A DNA stretch of 64,000 nt from Alkalibacter rhizosphaerae (GCF_017352215.1 NZ_CP071444.1:2356001-2420000), one strand, 5' to 3'; shown: positions 43,939-53,310, counted from the first letter of the stretch. Numbers and translations: made by a program. The notes: a model not told the origin generated them from the sequence alone.

Positions 43939-44538
43939 TTGAAACTGAAATCGCATGTCGCAATGGCCCACCTGGTGGCGGACCTGCTTGAAAAAAATCG
44001 CAATATCATCATTGACCGAAAATCATTGGAACTGGGAGCCGTATATCCGGATCTTCATATTTTAAAACGAGTGCCTACTCACAATGTGGAGCAACTATAT
44101 AAGAATTACCATGTGCAAACCAATAACTTCATCAACAGAACAAACGATTTGACTTTGTCCTTTTCCTTAGGGATGATTTCTCACTATGTTTGTGACACGT
44201 TTTGCATGCCCCACAATAAAAAAATCAGAAGATATCGTGACTTCAAGGAGCATGTTGCCTATGAATTCGTGCTGGCGGATGAAATCGAAAAATTTGAAAT
44301 GACAGAATCCATAGAAGGCAAAATCTACTGGAAGTCGCTGGAACATTTCGATTTTGACCTTGAAACATTTGTGACAACCCAACGGGTAGAGTATTTCCAA
44401 CAAGCTTCTATTGATCCGGTAGCTCAAGCAAGGACGGATATTGAAAACTCCGTTCAAGCATGTGCGTTGGTCTTGAAAGGATTTCTAAATGAATTGGAAC
44501 GGGCGCAATGCCCGGTACTGGAAACCATTATTGCGTAG
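43939..44538 (+). CDS. Zinc-dependent phospholipase C-like protein
   Basis: 199 residues from a TTG at 43939 with AAAGGAGG 8 bases upstream. 'SHVAMAHLVADLL', 'LGAVYPDLH', 'VPTHN', 'SLGMISHYVCDTFCMPHN' and 'FKEHVAYE' carry the His/Asp ligands of the bacterial zinc PLC (S1/P1-nuclease-like) fold. No signal peptide is seen, so it acts inside the cell if active. A tight terminator follows the stop. Confidence 0.82.
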   Translation: MKLKSHVAMAHLVADLLEKNRNIIIDRKSLELGAVYPDLHILKRVPTHNVEQLYKNYHVQTNNFINRTNDLTLSFSLGMISHYVCDTFCMPHNKKIRRYRDFKEHVAYEFVLADEIEKFEMTESIEGKIYWKSLEHFDFDLETFVTTQRVEYFQQASIDPVAQARTDIENSVQACALVLKGFLNELERAQCPVLETIIA

Positions 44539-44539
44539 T

Positions 44540-44564
44540 GCGTCGCGAAAGCGGCGTTTTTTTC
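44540..44564 (+). terminator. Terminator
   Basis: CGTCGC-GAAA-GCGGCG tetraloop hairpin followed by seven T. Confidence 0.88.
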
Positions 44565-44639
44565 TTTTCCGGTAGAAAAAAAACAAAAAAACAGGTAAAA
44601 TGACGTAAGACTAACAAAAGGAAAGGGGACGTGATCGGA

Positions 44640-45431
44640 TTGCGAACGAAGGCAAAAGAAGCGAATCGGATCGTCATAAAAATCGGAACATCTTCGATTA
44701 CATATCCTACAGGCAACATCAACATACAACGGATGGAGGCATTGGCCCGAGTGATCACGGACCTGGAAAACAGCGGGAAGGATGTCATCCTTGTTTCTTC
44801 CGGAGCCATTGGTGCAGGTATGGACAAAATCGGATTAAGCAACAAGCCGACCTTGCTGAAAGAGAAACAGGCAGCTGCAGCAGTAGGGCAGGCCATATTG
44901 ATGCAATTGTACCAAAAATTTTTCGGAGAATACAACCAGGCCATAGCGCAGATCTTGTTGACAGCGGATGTTTTTCATTCTCCGATCAAAAAGGCAAACA
45001 CCGTCAACACCTTTGAGACCCTTTTCGAATATGGGGTGGTACCAATTGTCAACGAAAATGACGCCATCTCCACAGAAGAGATCCAGGAAGAACGTTTTGG
45101 CGACAATGATACCCTCTCCGCCATGGTAGCTGTATTGATGAATGCAGACCTGTTGATCATTTTATCCGATGTGGAAGGGTTATACAGCGATAATCCCTTA
45201 AAAAATCCAGATGCCCATTTGATCCATGCAGTAGAAAAACTCACCGATGAATTGATGTGCGTGGCAGGCGGCTCCAATAGCAAGGTAGGAACAGGTGGAA
45301 TGATCACCAAATTGTGTGCATCAAAAATCACTTCAGCCAAGGGCATTCCTACCATATTGGCGAGTTCCAGTGACCTCAAGAATATATACCGCATCCTGGA
45401 AGGACAGGATATAGGTACCTTTATCAAATAA
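44640..45431 (+). CDS. proB: Glutamate 5-kinase, short form without PUA domain
   Basis: 263 residues from the TTG at 44640 (GGAAAGGGG 11 bases upstream); the GTG at 44631 is nearly on that site. Amino-acid kinase fold: 'RIVIKIGTSSIT', 'VILVSSGAIGAGMDKIGL', 'PIVNENDAISTEE', 'FGDNDTLSAMVAVLMNADLLIILSDVEGLY', 'GTGGMITKLCASKI'. It phosphorylates glutamate in proline synthesis. The C-terminal PUA domain of the E. coli type is absent. No proA follows, which is unusual but not rare. Confidence 0.93.
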   Translation: MRTKAKEANRIVIKIGTSSITYPTGNINIQRMEALARVITDLENSGKDVILVSSGAIGAGMDKIGLSNKPTLLKEKQAAAAVGQAILMQLYQKFFGEYNQAIAQILLTADVFHSPIKKANTVNTFETLFEYGVVPIVNENDAISTEEIQEERFGDNDTLSAMVAVLMNADLLIILSDVEGLYSDNPLKNPDAHLIHAVEKLTDELMCVAGGSNSKVGTGGMITKLCASKITSAKGIPTILASSSDLKNIYRILEGQDIGTFIK

Positions 45432-45457
45432 CATTTGGATATTCTAAGAATCAGATC

Positions 45458-45490
45458 ATTCCATAACCGAATGTTATGGAATTTTCTTTT
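45458..45490 (+). terminator. Terminator after proB
   Basis: ATTCCATAAC / GTTATGGAAT perfect 10-bp stem followed by TTTCTTTT. Confidence 0.88.
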
Positions 45491-45507
45491 ATACACAAGG
45501 AGGAACC

Positions 45508-47223
45508 ATGTTAAGAAAATTTTGGAAATATTATATACCGCACAAGAAGTTGTTTTTTGCCGATTTTGGCAGTGCTTTTTTTATGTCGATCATCGATTTG
45601 ATCTTTCCGATACTAGTGGCATTGATCATTGATGAGATCATACCGGAGCGTCAATTGAACCGGTTGTTGATCCTTTCGACTGTCATGCTGGGTCTTTATC
45701 TTGTTCGTGCGGGACTCAACTACGTCGTTAATTATTGGGGGCATGTTTTGGGAGTGCGGATCGAATCGGATATGCGGAAGGATCTGTTCAATCATATTCA
45801 AAAACTTTCCTTTCGATACTTTGACAATACGAAGACGGGTCATATCATGAGTCGTTTGGTCAACGATCTCTTCGATATTGCGGAGTTTGCACACCATGGT
45901 CCGGAGGATGTCTTCATCACCATCATCACCATTGTCGGATCTTTCGCCATTATGTTTTCCATTCACTGGCCTCTGGCTTTGATCGTTTTTGCCTTGATTC
46001 CGGTAATGTTGTACTTCACCATCCGCAAGAACAGACAGATGCGGGAAGTTTTTGCCGACATGCGCATCAAGATCGCCGATATCAATGCACAAATCGAGGA
46101 TTCCATCTCCGGAGTGCGGGTGGTCCAGTCATTCGGTAACGAATGGTATGAAGAGAAGAAATTTGACATAGGAAACCAAAATTATCGCAGGACTAAGGAA
46201 CAATCGTACAAAATTATGGGAGAATTCATTTCTGGTGTCAATTTTATGGCGAATATCCTGTACTTGTCCGTGGTTGTGTTCGCGGGACTATTCATTTACT
46301 TTGATCAGGTCAGCGTCGGGGTTCTTGTGCAGTTTCTTCTGTATGTAAACATTTTTATCGATCCCGTCAAGAGGATCGCCAATTTTGTGGAAACCTTTCA
46401 AAAGGCAGCGTCCGGTTTTCATCGATTTGATGAGATCATGAACATCGATCCGGATATCGTCGACGATAAAAGTGCTGTTTCCATCGGGAAATTGTCGGGG
46501 GAGATCATTTTCGACAACGTTACTTTTGGTTATACCCCTAGTGAAACAGTATTAAAAAATATTCATCTTTCCATAGAACCTGGCGAGACGGTCGCCTTGG
46601 TAGGACCTTCCGGAGCAGGAAAGTCGACTTTATGCAGTTTGATCCCAAGATTCTATGATGTGGATGACGGGGCTATACATATGGACGGGAAGGACATCCG
46701 AAGTATAAAGCTTCGAGATCTCCGGGAGAACATAGGCATCGTTCAACAAGACGTGTTCCTCTTTGGCGGCACCATCCGGGAAAATATTGCCTACGGAAAT
46801 ATCAACGCCAGCGATGAAGAAGTGATCAATGCAGCAAAACTTGCCAATGCCCATGAATTTATTTTGCAGTTGCCCAATGGGTATGATACTTATACTGGAG
46901 AAAGAGGCGTACTGCTTTCCGGAGGTCAAAAACAACGGATCAGCATTGCCAGGATTTTTTTGAAAAATCCTCCCATATTGATTTTGGATGAAGCAACATC
47001 CAGCCTGGACAATGAAAACGAACAGATCATCCAACAATCTTTTGATCGATTGTCAAAAAGCAGAACATCCATCATCATCGCCCATCGCTTGGCTACCATT
47101 CGTGGAGCAGATCGTATCGTGGTCCTTACAGATGACGGTATCGCTGAACTGGGGACGCACCAGGAACTATATGAAAAGAAAGGTCTTTACCGGAGATTGT
47201 ACGATGCCCAGCAATTGGTTTAA
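45508..47223 (+). CDS. ABC exporter, fused permease-ATPase (MsbA/BmrA type)
   Basis: 571 residues, AAGGAGG upstream. Six-helix type-1 exporter domain (about 1-320) and nucleotide-binding domain with Walker A 'GPSGAGKSTLCSLI', Q-loop 'GIVQQDVFLFGGTI', signature 'LSGGQKQRISIARI', Walker B 'ILILDEATSSLDNE' and 'IIIAHRLATIRGADRIVVL'. Homodimeric exporter of lipids, drugs or peptides; substrate unknown. A single gene, not paired with a second half. Confidence 0.92.
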   Translation: MLRKFWKYYIPHKKLFFADFGSAFFMSIIDLIFPILVALIIDEIIPERQLNRLLILSTVMLGLYLVRAGLNYVVNYWGHVLGVRIESDMRKDLFNHIQKLSFRYFDNTKTGHIMSRLVNDLFDIAEFAHHGPEDVFITIITIVGSFAIMFSIHWPLALIVFALIPVMLYFTIRKNRQMREVFADMRIKIADINAQIEDSISGVRVVQSFGNEWYEEKKFDIGNQNYRRTKEQSYKIMGEFISGVNFMANILYLSVVVFAGLFIYFDQVSVGVLVQFLLYVNIFIDPVKRIANFVETFQKAASGFHRFDEIMNIDPDIVDDKSAVSIGKLSGEIIFDNVTFGYTPSETVLKNIHLSIEPGETVALVGPSGAGKSTLCSLIPRFYDVDDGAIHMDGKDIRSIKLRDLRENIGIVQQDVFLFGGTIRENIAYGNINASDEEVINAAKLANAHEFILQLPNGYDTYTGERGVLLSGGQKQRISIARIFLKNPPILILDEATSSLDNENEQIIQQSFDRLSKSRTSIIIAHRLATIRGADRIVVLTDDGIAELGTHQELYEKKGLYRRLYDAQQLV

Positions 47224-47269
47224 AAAATAACATTTAATATTTAAAAAAGAAGTTTATTTACAAAAGATG

Positions 47270-47298
47270 TTGAAATTTGATTTTTAGAATGTTATAAT
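47270..47298 (+). promoter_or_regulatory. Promoter of corrinoid protein gene
   Basis: TTGAAA (47270-47275), 17-base spacer, TATAAT (47293-47298). Confidence 0.75.
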
Positions 47299-47338
47299 CT
47301 CTACATGCATATACAAATTAAATGAGGAGGTTTGCTTG

Positions 47339-47977
47339 ATGATCGATTTAAAAAAAGTTACGGAATTGGTAGGCAATTTGGAAGAAGAAGAACTGTTGGA
47401 AATGCTAAATGATTTTGTGGCATCTTCACCTTCTGAGGAAGACGCACAAAAAGTAGTAACAGCATGCCAGGAAGGGATGGCGAAAGTAGGGGACCTGTTC
47501 GAATCCGGTGAGTATTTTGTTGGAGACTTGATTTTCGCAGGAGAGCTTCTTTCCGAGTCCATTGATGTTTTGAAACCAGTGATCGGTTCTGGAACGTCCA
47601 CCAAAATTGGGAAGATGATCGTTGGAACAGTACATGGCGACTTGCATGATATTGGAAAGAATATTTTCAAAAGCATGTCTGAAGCTGCAGGATTTGAAGT
47701 GGTTGACCTTGGCATCGACCAGCCTGTTGGAGCTTTTGTCGATAAAGTAAAAGAACTGAAGCCGGACATTGTTGGAATGAGCGGTGTATTGACGTTGGCA
47801 TTGGAATCCATGAAAGATACGGTCGATGCTTTAAAAGAAGCCGGACTTCGAGATAGTGTCAAAGTGATCATCGGTGGAAATCCCGTAACCAAAGAAGCAT
47901 GCGAGCATATCGGTGCAGATAATTTTACCACCAACGCAGCAGAAGGCGTAAAGATCTGCCAGGCATGGGTCAAGTAA
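47339..47977 (+). CDS. Corrinoid (B12-binding) protein of methyltransferase systems
   Basis: 212 residues; the ATG at 47339 has GAGGAGG 8 bases upstream. An N-terminal four-helix cap (about 1-85) and a Rossmann B12 domain with 'GTVHGDLHDIGKNIF' (DxHxxG, the His being the lower cobalt ligand), 'DLGIDQPVGAFVDKVKELKPDIVGMSGVLT' and 'VIIGGNPVT' are typical of MtbC/MtmC-like proteins. It carries methyl groups between an MtxB substrate methyltransferase and an acceptor. No partner gene is adjacent; the URO-D-like proteins at 25.9 and 34.4 kb are possible partners (inference). Confidence 0.92.
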   Translation: MIDLKKVTELVGNLEEEELLEMLNDFVASSPSEEDAQKVVTACQEGMAKVGDLFESGEYFVGDLIFAGELLSESIDVLKPVIGSGTSTKIGKMIVGTVHGDLHDIGKNIFKSMSEAAGFEVVDLGIDQPVGAFVDKVKELKPDIVGMSGVLTLALESMKDTVDALKEAGLRDSVKVIIGGNPVTKEACEHIGADNFTTNAAEGVKICQAWVK

Positions 47978-47986
47978 ATTAAACAG

Positions 47987-48018
47987 ACAGCGTTTCCACC
48001 AGGAAACGCTGTTTTTTT
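47987..48018 (+). terminator. Terminator after corrinoid protein gene
   Basis: CAGCGTTTCC / GGAAACGCTG perfect stem with a 3-4 base loop, then seven T. Confidence 0.92.
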
Positions 48019-48102
48019 ATCCCTTTTGTTTTGAATGACGATCCTATGGTATATAATAAACATATGATTAGGAAGACGACAAATCAGATGAGGAGGATCT
48101 AT

Positions 48103-48249
48103 ATGAAGAAATGGATAGGCATACTCAGTATCATTGCGTCATCGACCTTGATGGTCATGGGATTGCTTTACTTGATACAGAAGAAGCAGAATGAAAAAAT
48201 TGGTGGAAGATTGATTAAAGTAGATTACCGTTTCAGCAAAGAATTTTAA
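48103..48249 (+). CDS. Small single-pass membrane protein, 48 aa
   Basis: ATG at 48103 with GAGGAGG 6 bases upstream. 'MKKWIGILSIIASSTLMVMG' begins a transmembrane helix of about 20 residues, followed by a basic tail. TATAAT at 48052-48057 and a terminator just after the stop make it a compact independent gene. Family unknown. Confidence 0.75.
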   Translation: MKKWIGILSIIASSTLMVMGLLYLIQKKQNEKIGGRLIKVDYRFSKEF

Positions 48250-48277
48250 ATAATCTCTTCAAAGAGGTTATTTTTTT
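48250..48277 (+). terminator. Terminator
   Basis: ATAATCTCT / AGAGGTTAT hairpin followed by seven T. Confidence 0.75.
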
Positions 48278-48344
48278 GTGGAAGAGCGACTGGTCAATAC
48301 AATTTTTACATGTTATAGTAAATTGAATGGAGTTGATTATATTC

Positions 48345-49472
48345 ATGAACAAAGTCATCATATTCACCGCTTCCACTGGAGGAGGCCACAATATTGCCGC
48401 CAATTCGATTCGGGAACATTTTGCCGAATCTGGTTACGAAGCGGAGACCATGGATGCGTTCAAGGAAACCAGTCGTTTTTTGGACAGGATCATCGCCAAG
48501 GGGTATGAAAGAATCGTCCACATCAGTCCCAAAACATTTGGCAGGATGTATCGGGCTGCAAACAATGAAACGTTGAGTCATTATATCATGTGGGTCATTA
48601 CGGATGTTATGGAAGATGACATCCAAAAGATTTTAGAGGAAAAGAAGCCCGATCTACTGGTAGTCACCCATCCTTTGGTGACAAATGTTCTGGCCACCTT
48701 GAAGAAAGATGGTCTCTTTCACATACCCATTGTTTCCATCGTTACCGATTACCGAATCCATCAAGCATATATTCATGAAGAAGTTGATGCCTACATTGTA
48801 GGCAGTGAATACACCAAACAGACGATGATCGAAAGGGGTGTGGAACCCCATCGGATCCATCCGTTTGGGATACCGGTACGAAAGTCGTTTTTGGATCATA
48901 AAAAAGTGGTGGTCAAAGATTACGATGTGGATTTGACTGTTTTGCTGATGGCCGGGTCCATGGGAACCAACCAGATCGAAAAGGCATTTATAAGTCTGCT
49001 TCAGTCAAATCATTACCTGAAAATTGTAGCCGTTTGCGGCAACAACGAGAAGGTCAAAGGTAAGATCGAAAAAATCGCGGCAGAATATGATGGAAATAAA
49101 ATAGTTACCATTTTGGGATTCGCAGAAAACATACCAGAGCTGATGGACATGGCGGACGTGGTCATCACCAAACCTGGAGGGTTGACCACTACGGAAGCAA
49201 TCATAAAAAACATACCAATGATCATTCCATATTACATTCCTGGACAAGAGGAAGAGAATGCAGATTTTCTAGTAGAGACAGGAATGGCCATTAAAGTAGA
49301 GAAGATTACCGATCTTTCTGAAGTTGTGGGATATCTGGTGCACAACAAGGATATTTTGGATACCATGGCTTTTAACATGTCTGAACTGGCTAGAGCTCGA
49401 TCCATCGACCAAATCATTGAACTGGGAAATGATTTGATCCAAACATATGAAAAAAATGAAGCGGACTCGTAA
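48345..49472 (+). CDS. Glycolipid glycosyltransferase (MGDG synthase/UgtP-type)
   Basis: 375 residues from the ATG at 48345. GT28-type fold: N-terminal 'VIIFTASTGGGHNIAANSIREHF' (MGDG synthase N-domain), 'KPDLLVVTHPLVTNVL', 'VDAYIVGSEYTKQTMIERGV', and C-terminal 'ILGFAENIPELMDMADVVITKPGGLTTTEAI' for UDP-sugar binding. It probably transfers glucose or galactose to diacylglycerol at the membrane, for glycolipid or lipoteichoic acid anchors. Confidence 0.9.
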   Translation: MNKVIIFTASTGGGHNIAANSIREHFAESGYEAETMDAFKETSRFLDRIIAKGYERIVHISPKTFGRMYRAANNETLSHYIMWVITDVMEDDIQKILEEKKPDLLVVTHPLVTNVLATLKKDGLFHIPIVSIVTDYRIHQAYIHEEVDAYIVGSEYTKQTMIERGVEPHRIHPFGIPVRKSFLDHKKVVVKDYDVDLTVLLMAGSMGTNQIEKAFISLLQSNHYLKIVAVCGNNEKVKGKIEKIAAEYDGNKIVTILGFAENIPELMDMADVVITKPGGLTTTEAIIKNIPMIIPYYIPGQEEENADFLVETGMAIKVEKITDLSEVVGYLVHNKDILDTMAFNMSELARARSIDQIIELGNDLIQTYEKNEADS

Positions 49473-49484
49473 GAGGCCGCTTCT
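49452..49484. terminator. Terminator shared by convergent genes
   Basis: GAAGCGG / CCGCTTC hairpin that includes the glycosyltransferase stop codon; on the minus strand it is followed by a run of T, serving mgtE. Confidence 0.7.
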
Positions 49485-49485
49485 T

Positions 49486-50820
49486 CTATCCCAACGGGAA
49501 AAAGGCAGAACTGATTTTGAAATAAGTGATCAATACCAGTGCATCCAAAATGGTGCTGATCATAGGGTTTGCCATAATGGCTGGATCTAAACCGATTTTT
49601 TTTGCCACCATTGGCAAGGTGCTACCGATCAGTTTGGCTAAAGCAATGGTAATGATCAGTGTCAGGCTGACCACCAGAGAAAGTGTCGGAGAATATCCGC
49701 CGATGAAGTACATGCGAATATAATTCAATACTGCAAGGGAGCATCCAATAAGGAAAGAAACACGAAATTCTTTCCATATAATGCGGAAGATGTCCTTAAA
49801 TTCCACATCGCCCACTGCGATGGAACGTACCATCAATGTGGATGCTTGCGCACCGGCATTACCGCTGGTACCCATAAGCATGGGGATATTGGCGCTGAGT
49901 ATCGCCATGCCGGCTATCAGTGCTTCATAACTTTCCATAATAGCACTGGTCAAGGTGGCAGAGATCATCAACACTGCCAGCCACGGGAATCTTTTTTTGA
50001 ATAACTGGATCACGCTGGATTCCATATAGGTTTCTTCACTGACCTGCATACCTGCCATCATGTGAAAGTCCTTGGTTGCCTCTTCTTCCATGACATCCAA
50101 GACATCATCGACTGTGATGATGCCGACCAAGCGATTTTCAGAATCGACGACGGGCATGGCCAACAAGTCGTATTTCAAAAACTTTTCTGCAACATCTTCT
50201 TGGTCAGTATGAGTGGTCACGCTGATGAAGTCTGCATTCATGATTTCTTCGATGGTGGTATCTTCAGAAGTTAGTATCAGCTCTTTCAGGGAGATCAATC
50301 CCTCCAGGGTTCGTTCATTATCGATGACATAACAAGTATATATGGTTTCCTTGTCCGTTCCAATGCGTCGGATCCTTTTGATGGCATCCGCCACGGTCAT
50401 GGATTTTTTTAGATCCACGAATTCAATGGTCATGATGCTGCCCGCACTGTAGTCCGGGTAATTCAGAAATTGATTGATCAATTTTCGTTCGTTTTCCGGA
50501 GTGTTACGAAGTATTTTTTTGACCAACGTGGCTGGGATCTCTTCCAAGTAGTCGATTTTGTCGTCAAAATATAACTCATCCACCAAGTCGCGCAGTTCCT
50601 CTTCGCGAATCAACTCGGAAAATTCTGCCTGGTAGAACGGTTCCATGTGCGAGAAAACTTCTACAGCCAGATCCTTGGGCAAAAGTCGAAAAATGAGAAG
50701 GCTCTCCTTCTCCTGGGTTTGTTCCATTGCATCGGCAATATCCGGTGCATGCAATGTTGATAGATGCGCACGCAAACCTTTGTAGTCTTTATTTTCAAGT
50801 AGGGCAAATAGATTTTCCAT
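49486..50820 (-). CDS. mgtE: Magnesium transporter MgtE
   Basis: 444 residues from the ATG at 50820 (CAGGAGG upstream). MgtE N-terminal superhelix (about 1-125), tandem CBS domains ('FISVTTHTDQEDVAEKFLKYDLLAMPVVDSENRLVGIITVDDVLDV'), and five C-terminal helices with 'NIPMLMGTSGNAGAQASTLMVRSIAVGDV' lining the pore. Mg2+ gates the channel through the cytosolic domains. I found no M-box riboswitch in the 137 bases upstream. Confidence 0.96.
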   Translation of the reverse strand: MENLFALLENKDYKGLRAHLSTLHAPDIADAMEQTQEKESLLIFRLLPKDLAVEVFSHMEPFYQAEFSELIREEELRDLVDELYFDDKIDYLEEIPATLVKKILRNTPENERKLINQFLNYPDYSAGSIMTIEFVDLKKSMTVADAIKRIRRIGTDKETIYTCYVIDNERTLEGLISLKELILTSEDTTIEEIMNADFISVTTHTDQEDVAEKFLKYDLLAMPVVDSENRLVGIITVDDVLDVMEEEATKDFHMMAGMQVSEETYMESSVIQLFKKRFPWLAVLMISATLTSAIMESYEALIAGMAILSANIPMLMGTSGNAGAQASTLMVRSIAVGDVEFKDIFRIIWKEFRVSFLIGCSLAVLNYIRMYFIGGYSPTLSLVVSLTLIITIALAKLIGSTLPMVAKKIGLDPAIMANPMISTILDALVLITYFKISSAFFPLG

Positions 50821-50963
50821 GGCACACCTCCTGTATTCCTTTAACATAACAATTATATGTTTATTGGGGCCTCTTTGCAAGAGAGATGCCATGAAAGTGT
50901 CACAGAAATGTCGTAGTGTATTGATAGAAATGATATAATGGAACAACAAAGGAAGGGATGACC

Positions 50964-51632
50964 ATGCAAAAGATATTTGTAGTGGAAGACGATAAAAACC
51001 TGCGGAACTTGATTCGGGATTACCTTGTAAAAGAAGGTTATCAGGTAACGACTGCGGTGGATGGAAACGACGCGCTGGCCCAATGGCGTCATCATTTGGC
51101 GGATCTGGTCATACTAGACGTCATGATGCCCGGGCTGGATGGATACGAAGTTTTGGAGTACATCCGGGAGGAAAGCTCCGTTCCGGTCATTTTTCTCACG
51201 GCAAAAGGCGAACTGTCTGATCGAATACAGGGCTTTGAAACAGGTGCAGACGACTACATGACCAAACCTTTCAGCATCAAGGAACTGTTGATGCGTATCA
51301 AGGCCATTTTAAAGCGGACGGAAGAAGAAAAACCTGAAATTTGGAAACACGGCTTGATAGAGATCCATCCTAGAAATATGGAGGCTTTTGTCGATGGAAA
51401 TCGAGTGGATCTAACGACCAGAGAATACGATTTGTTGATATACCTGGTCGAAAATGCCGGAATTCCGGTGCGAAGGGAAACCATCATCGATCGGATCTGG
51501 GGGTTGGATTTCGATGGAGATGACAGGGCCGTCGATACTGCCATCAAAAGACTTCGAAAAAAAATGGGTAGGGGCGAAGACTATATAAAAACCATTCGTG
51601 GCATCGGTTATAAGTTTGAGGTGGAAAAGTGA
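50964..51632 (+). CDS. OmpR/PhoB-family response regulator
   Basis: 222 residues from the ATG at 50964; the ATG at 50958 abuts the AAGGAAGGG site. Receiver domain 'IFVVEDDKNLRNLIRDYL', phospho-Asp in 'DLVILDVMMPGLDGYEVL', 'VIFLTAKGE' and 'GADDYMTKPF'; winged-helix C-terminus 'LTTREYDLLIYLVENAG ... VDTAIKRLRKKM ... KTIRGIGYKFE'. It overlaps its sensor kinase by 4 bases. Confidence 0.95.
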   Translation: MQKIFVVEDDKNLRNLIRDYLVKEGYQVTTAVDGNDALAQWRHHLADLVILDVMMPGLDGYEVLEYIREESSVPVIFLTAKGELSDRIQGFETGADDYMTKPFSIKELLMRIKAILKRTEEEKPEIWKHGLIEIHPRNMEAFVDGNRVDLTTREYDLLIYLVENAGIPVRRETIIDRIWGLDFDGDDRAVDTAIKRLRKKMGRGEDYIKTIRGIGYKFEVEK

Positions 51633-53026
51633 AAAACAGTGTTTTCAAGAGAATATTTTTCTATACAGGCCTCCTTGTGGTGGCCTTGTTGCTGTTGATG
51701 CTGGTTGGTGTGCGTTTTTGGTTGGAAGATTATTATTATGCAAGACAGGAAGATGCCATTCTAAGCGCAGCAGAAGAAATTCAAGCCGTGTATTTGGAAG
51801 ATCCTGCCCGTGTACCGGAGGCATTGGCGTTTTATGGAGAAAATCTTGGAGCGACCATGGTCATTACAACTGCAGAAGGGAGAATTCTCTTTAGCGGGAC
51901 GTCCAGTAATGTAACCATGGGTGGAATGATGGGAGGTAACGGCAGATTCACGCGGATGCAGGGAATGAATGGCATAGGGGAGGAAGATTGGCTGTTATAC
52001 AGCAATTCTCTAGGAGACGGGAATTTGTTGATCACCCGATTGGCGTATGCGTCCTTCGAAAGGGCAATTTCCGTACTATCCTGGTTTATGCTTTTATTGA
52101 CGCTACCGTTGCTTCTGATCGGCATGTTTTTGATTTTTATGCTTTCGAGAACCATATCAAGACCTCTCGTTCAACTGAATCAAGTAGCCAATCGAATGAA
52201 AGAACTGGATTTCAAAGCTCGCTATACAGGTACGGAAACAGATGAGATCGGGCAGTTGGGTCAAACTTTGAATGACCTAACGGTCCGGCTAAAAGATACG
52301 ATCGGGAAACTTCAGGAAGAATTAAAAAAAGAGAAGACCATGGAGTCCATGCGCAAGGAATTTGTAGCCAGGGTATCTCATGAAATCAGAACGCCGGTTT
52401 CCGTCATTCGAGGGTATGTGGAAGCCATGGAAGACGGTCTCTACGATGATGAACAGGAACAAAAGGTTGCGCTAGATGTCATTACGGAAGAATCGGAAAA
52501 AATCACCAAGATGACCCAAGATCTTCTGGATCTCTCCCAACTGGAATCCGGAAATTACAAATTGAATATAAAACCCTTGGATTATGCGGATCTGCTGCAG
52601 GATGTCCACAAGAAATTTCTTGTCAACAAAAAATACGATAGGAGCTTGTTTCCGATAGAGACCCCGAATAAACCTGTGATCGTAATGGGGGATGGTTTTC
52701 GATTGGAGCAAGTATTGAACAACCTGATCAACAATGCATTTGCCCATGTCGAACAAGACGGATTGGTCCGGATCACATGTTATGAAGATAAGGATCATAT
52801 CATAACCAAAATATATAACAAAGGGAGAAAGATTCCGGAAGGAGACCTGCCGTTTTTATGGGAGTCATTTTATAAAGGAGACGCCAATTCCAAAGGTAAT
52901 GGTGTTGGTTTGGGATTATCCATTGCAAAAAATATCTTGATGCTTCATAAAGGAAGTTGGGATGTAAAAAATTTGGACAATGGTGTTGAGTTTTCTTTTG
53001 TTCTCCCAAAAATAAACGAGGAATGA
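51629..53026 (+). CDS. Sensor histidine kinase
   Basis: 465 residues, start GTG overlapping the regulator's stop (GTGA). Two transmembrane helices (about 8-30 and 145-170) enclose an extracytoplasmic sensor that contains a Gly/Met-rich stretch ('NVTMGGMMGGNGRFTRMQGM', about residues 92-111), unusual for the family. Then HAMP, HisKA 'FVARVSHEIRTPVSVIRGY' and HATPase 'EQVLNNLINNAFAH', 'GNGVGLGLSIAKNI'. The signal is unknown; methionines could bind metal (speculative). Confidence 0.95.
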   Translation: MKNSVFKRIFFYTGLLVVALLLLMLVGVRFWLEDYYYARQEDAILSAAEEIQAVYLEDPARVPEALAFYGENLGATMVITTAEGRILFSGTSSNVTMGGMMGGNGRFTRMQGMNGIGEEDWLLYSNSLGDGNLLITRLAYASFERAISVLSWFMLLLTLPLLLIGMFLIFMLSRTISRPLVQLNQVANRMKELDFKARYTGTETDEIGQLGQTLNDLTVRLKDTIGKLQEELKKEKTMESMRKEFVARVSHEIRTPVSVIRGYVEAMEDGLYDDEQEQKVALDVITEESEKITKMTQDLLDLSQLESGNYKLNIKPLDYADLLQDVHKKFLVNKKYDRSLFPIETPNKPVIVMGDGFRLEQVLNNLINNAFAHVEQDGLVRITCYEDKDHIITKIYNKGRKIPEGDLPFLWESFYKGDANSKGNGVGLGLSIAKNILMLHKGSWDVKNLDNGVEFSFVLPKINEE

Positions 53027-53055
53027 TTTACTTTTTCGTGTTTTTCATGTAAAAT
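53027..53055 (+). promoter_or_regulatory. Promoter of valS T-box leader
   Basis: TTTACT (53027-53032), 17-base spacer, TAAAAT (53050-53055), directly after the kinase stop. Confidence 0.65.
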
Positions 53056-53061
53056 ACGAAG

Positions 53062-53310
53062 ATAAAGAATATTTCATAATTCAAAGGTCATGAGGAAGAA
53101 GAGTAAAAAAGAACAGGTCTTAGAGAGAAGGATCCCAGGCTGCAAGATCTTTCGTCCAATGCTTTTTGAACGTCCCTTCCGAACCGCTCCCCTGAACTAG
53201 GAGTAAGGGAAGCCGTCATTTTGTGGCGTTATGTAAAGAGTTGGGTTATATATCAATCAGGGTGGTACCGCGGTATACTATCGTCCCTTGCTTCGGCAAG
53301 GGATTTTTTT
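53062..53310 (+). ncRNA. T-box leader, valine-specific
   Basis: Stem I motif 'AGAAGAGTA' near 53096, a candidate GTC (Val) specifier at 53172-53174, the T-box core AGGGTGGTACCGCGG (53259-53273) and a terminator TCCCTTG/CAAGGGA + T7 (53284-53310). It senses uncharged tRNA-Val and controls the downstream valS. The specifier position is my reading of the stem, less certain than the rest. Confidence 0.93.

Noticed and set aside
50821-50957. M-box riboswitch for mgtE
   Set aside because: Only about 137 bases upstream, shared with a divergent gene, and none of the M-box core sequences is present.
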